Source of the DNA: Hermatobates lingyangjiaoensis
Taxonomy: Eukaryota > Arthropoda > Insecta > Hemiptera > Hermatobatidae
Reading direction: 5' to 3'
NCBI GenBank assembly: GCA_026182355.1
Contig: JAPFBL010000068.1
Coordinates: 4,646,001 to 4,710,000 of the forward strand
Length of the DNA: 64,000 nucleotides
Under the pieces are notes generated by a model, which worked only from the letters and a program-made list of their open reading frames with translations, was not told the DNA's origin and made no database searches. The position numbers and the translations under genes were made by a program. This document shows positions 62,901 to 64,000 of this stretch, piece by piece (within the stretch, counting starts at the first letter, position 1; each line of letters starts with the position of its first letter).

Positions 62901-63214
62901 TTGCACTTTATTCTCTAAACATCGTTTTAATTGATTATAATCACTAATAATAATAATTCATTATTATTTTAGTCAAGTGAAAACTATCTCGAAAAATTTA
63001 ATTTTAAATAAAAACTATTCATATTTTCATATTTGATAAATCCACAGGTGGCCTGCTAATATTCTCAGAAACAAGTATACAAAACCATACACCAGAACTG
63101 TGCATTGAGACATTAGTAAGAACATATGAAAAGGGGTTTTAGGACTATGAAAGAAGAAAATTCGTAAAGATCTTTAATATTTTTTTCCATGCCTACTGCT
63201 ATACTTTACGCATA
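59931..63214. other. Non-coding DNA, no gene seen
   Basis: AGTGGCGAAACCAGG at about 60081 resembles the CAGTGGCGTAGCCAGG-type end common in old animal DNA transposons, but no partner end was found. A small hairpin CTGGCG/CGCCAG lies at 61987-62007. Confidence 0.4.
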
Positions 63215-63365
63215 GTTAAGTATGTCGGGTTTTTTACTCTGACGAAGACCGCTTGTTACGGTTGAAAGATCTTAGTCTTGTTTTCCTATTTCATATTGTG
63301 GTTTGATCATTGACTGTTATTTCACGTATTTATGTGAAATCTTTTTGTAGTTAAGTATATACCAT
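63215..63365 (+). repeat. GATCTTAGTCTTG repeat with hammerhead-like core, most complete copy
   Basis: The core at 63239-63267 is CTGACGA, spacer A, arms GACCG/CGGTT around CTTGTTA, then GAAA, identical to the right-hand motif at 28024-28052. The tail continues GATCTTAGTCTTGTTTTCC, GTGGTTTGATCATTGA, then a small hairpin ATTTCAC/GTGAAAT around GTATTTAT and CTTTTTGTAG. It lacks a left partner motif. Confidence 0.7.
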
Positions 63366-64000
63366 ACTGATTTAATATTATACTTATTTGAAAAATACAG
63401 ATTTAAAATAATAAACAAGTTGTAAGTTACAGTAATAACTTTGTTGAAAGTACTGTTTTTTACTTTATAGTATATTCAGGGTATTTTTTTTAAAAAAAAT
63501 TTACCAAAAAAGTCTTTAAAAATAGTACTATACTAAAATATGTTGGTGCTTAAAAATAATCAAAATATGTTTCCACTTATTTTAGAGAAATATGTTTAAA
63601 TTCGTCCATCGTGCTTCAGACAAATCTGATCTGATCTGTTATGGAACTGAATAAATAAATTATGTGGTTACAAGAAGATTTCCAAGTAATGTTTGTCCAA
63701 TTAATAAATAGAAGTTCCCATCATTTTTTAAAGATAGTTAATTAAAATGTATAATTGACGCAAACGATTCATAACTCGCAGTTAATTAATTCGATTTCCA
63801 TACTGTTATCCTGATAATAAATTGTCCTGGTAAAGAAAAGAAAATAGGCATTCGTAATTAAAACAGATTGAGACGTTTTAATTTAATTATAGGAGTCTAG
63901 AAAATGACTGAAAAAACAAAGGGAACAGCTGGTCACGAAGGAAGCTATTGATTGGGTAGTAATGACCAGAGACTCTCAAGAAGAACGTGTTTTACTTCCA
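63366..64000. other. Non-coding DNA to the window end
   Basis: No feature recognised. Confidence 0.5.

Noticed and set aside
1..64000. CRISPR array, prophage, operons or bacterial insertion sequences
   Set aside because: No regularly spaced direct repeats, no dense coding and no ribosome-binding-site-led frames; all mobile elements seen are animal types.

Overview
The window looks like intergenic or deep intronic DNA from an animal with a large, AT-rich, repeat-laden genome. I found no intact protein-coding gene, no rRNA, no functional tRNA and no CRISPR array. The long open frames lie in repeats or microsatellites, or have no recognisable domain. The repeat content (mariner and hAT DNA transposons, a tRNA-derived SINE, many (TA)n/(CA)n tracts) fits a metazoan. 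An arthropod is my guess, but no single-copy gene allows placement.

Layout: 1-2.9 kb is featureless. At 2.92-3.13 kb there is a CpG-rich island with two perfect CRE palindromes, an NRF-1-like half site and a YY1-like element, followed by a TATA-like box at about 3.17 kb. This is the only strong promoter candidate. A broken ZBED/SCAND3-like hAT transposase lies at 10.16-11.51 kb. A roughly 600-bp repeat occurs as two inverted copies at 8.34-8.97 and 15.31-15.93 kb. A 528-bp hAT deletion derivative with TIRs and 8-bp target duplications sits at 19.84-20.36 kb. A second repeat family (here called Y) appears at 20.77-21.73, 22.19-22.26, 35.37-36.24, 39.19-39.41 and 41.42-41.77 kb. Mariner remnants are at 24.1 and 33.5 kb. 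A tRNA-derived SINE is present in five copies at 31.9, 42.4, 44.1, 47.2 and 59.7 kb. A complex CACCCA/CA/CACT satellite spans 36.74-37.40 kb, and a pyrimidine-rich tract lies at 45.1-45.7 kb.

The most intriguing signal is a short structured motif that recurs across repeats of otherwise different sequence. It reads CTGANGA, one spacer base, a small perfect hairpin whose arms differ between copies, then GAAA. It often occurs as a divergent pair, one copy on each strand 50-200 bp apart. This resembles the catalytic core of hammerhead ribozymes, which are known from Penelope-like elements and retrozymes. However, it carries a consistent extra base before stem II, and stem III and the cleavage site are not clear. 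Nothing here indicates interacting genes; the biology is that of mobile elements and one possible promoter.
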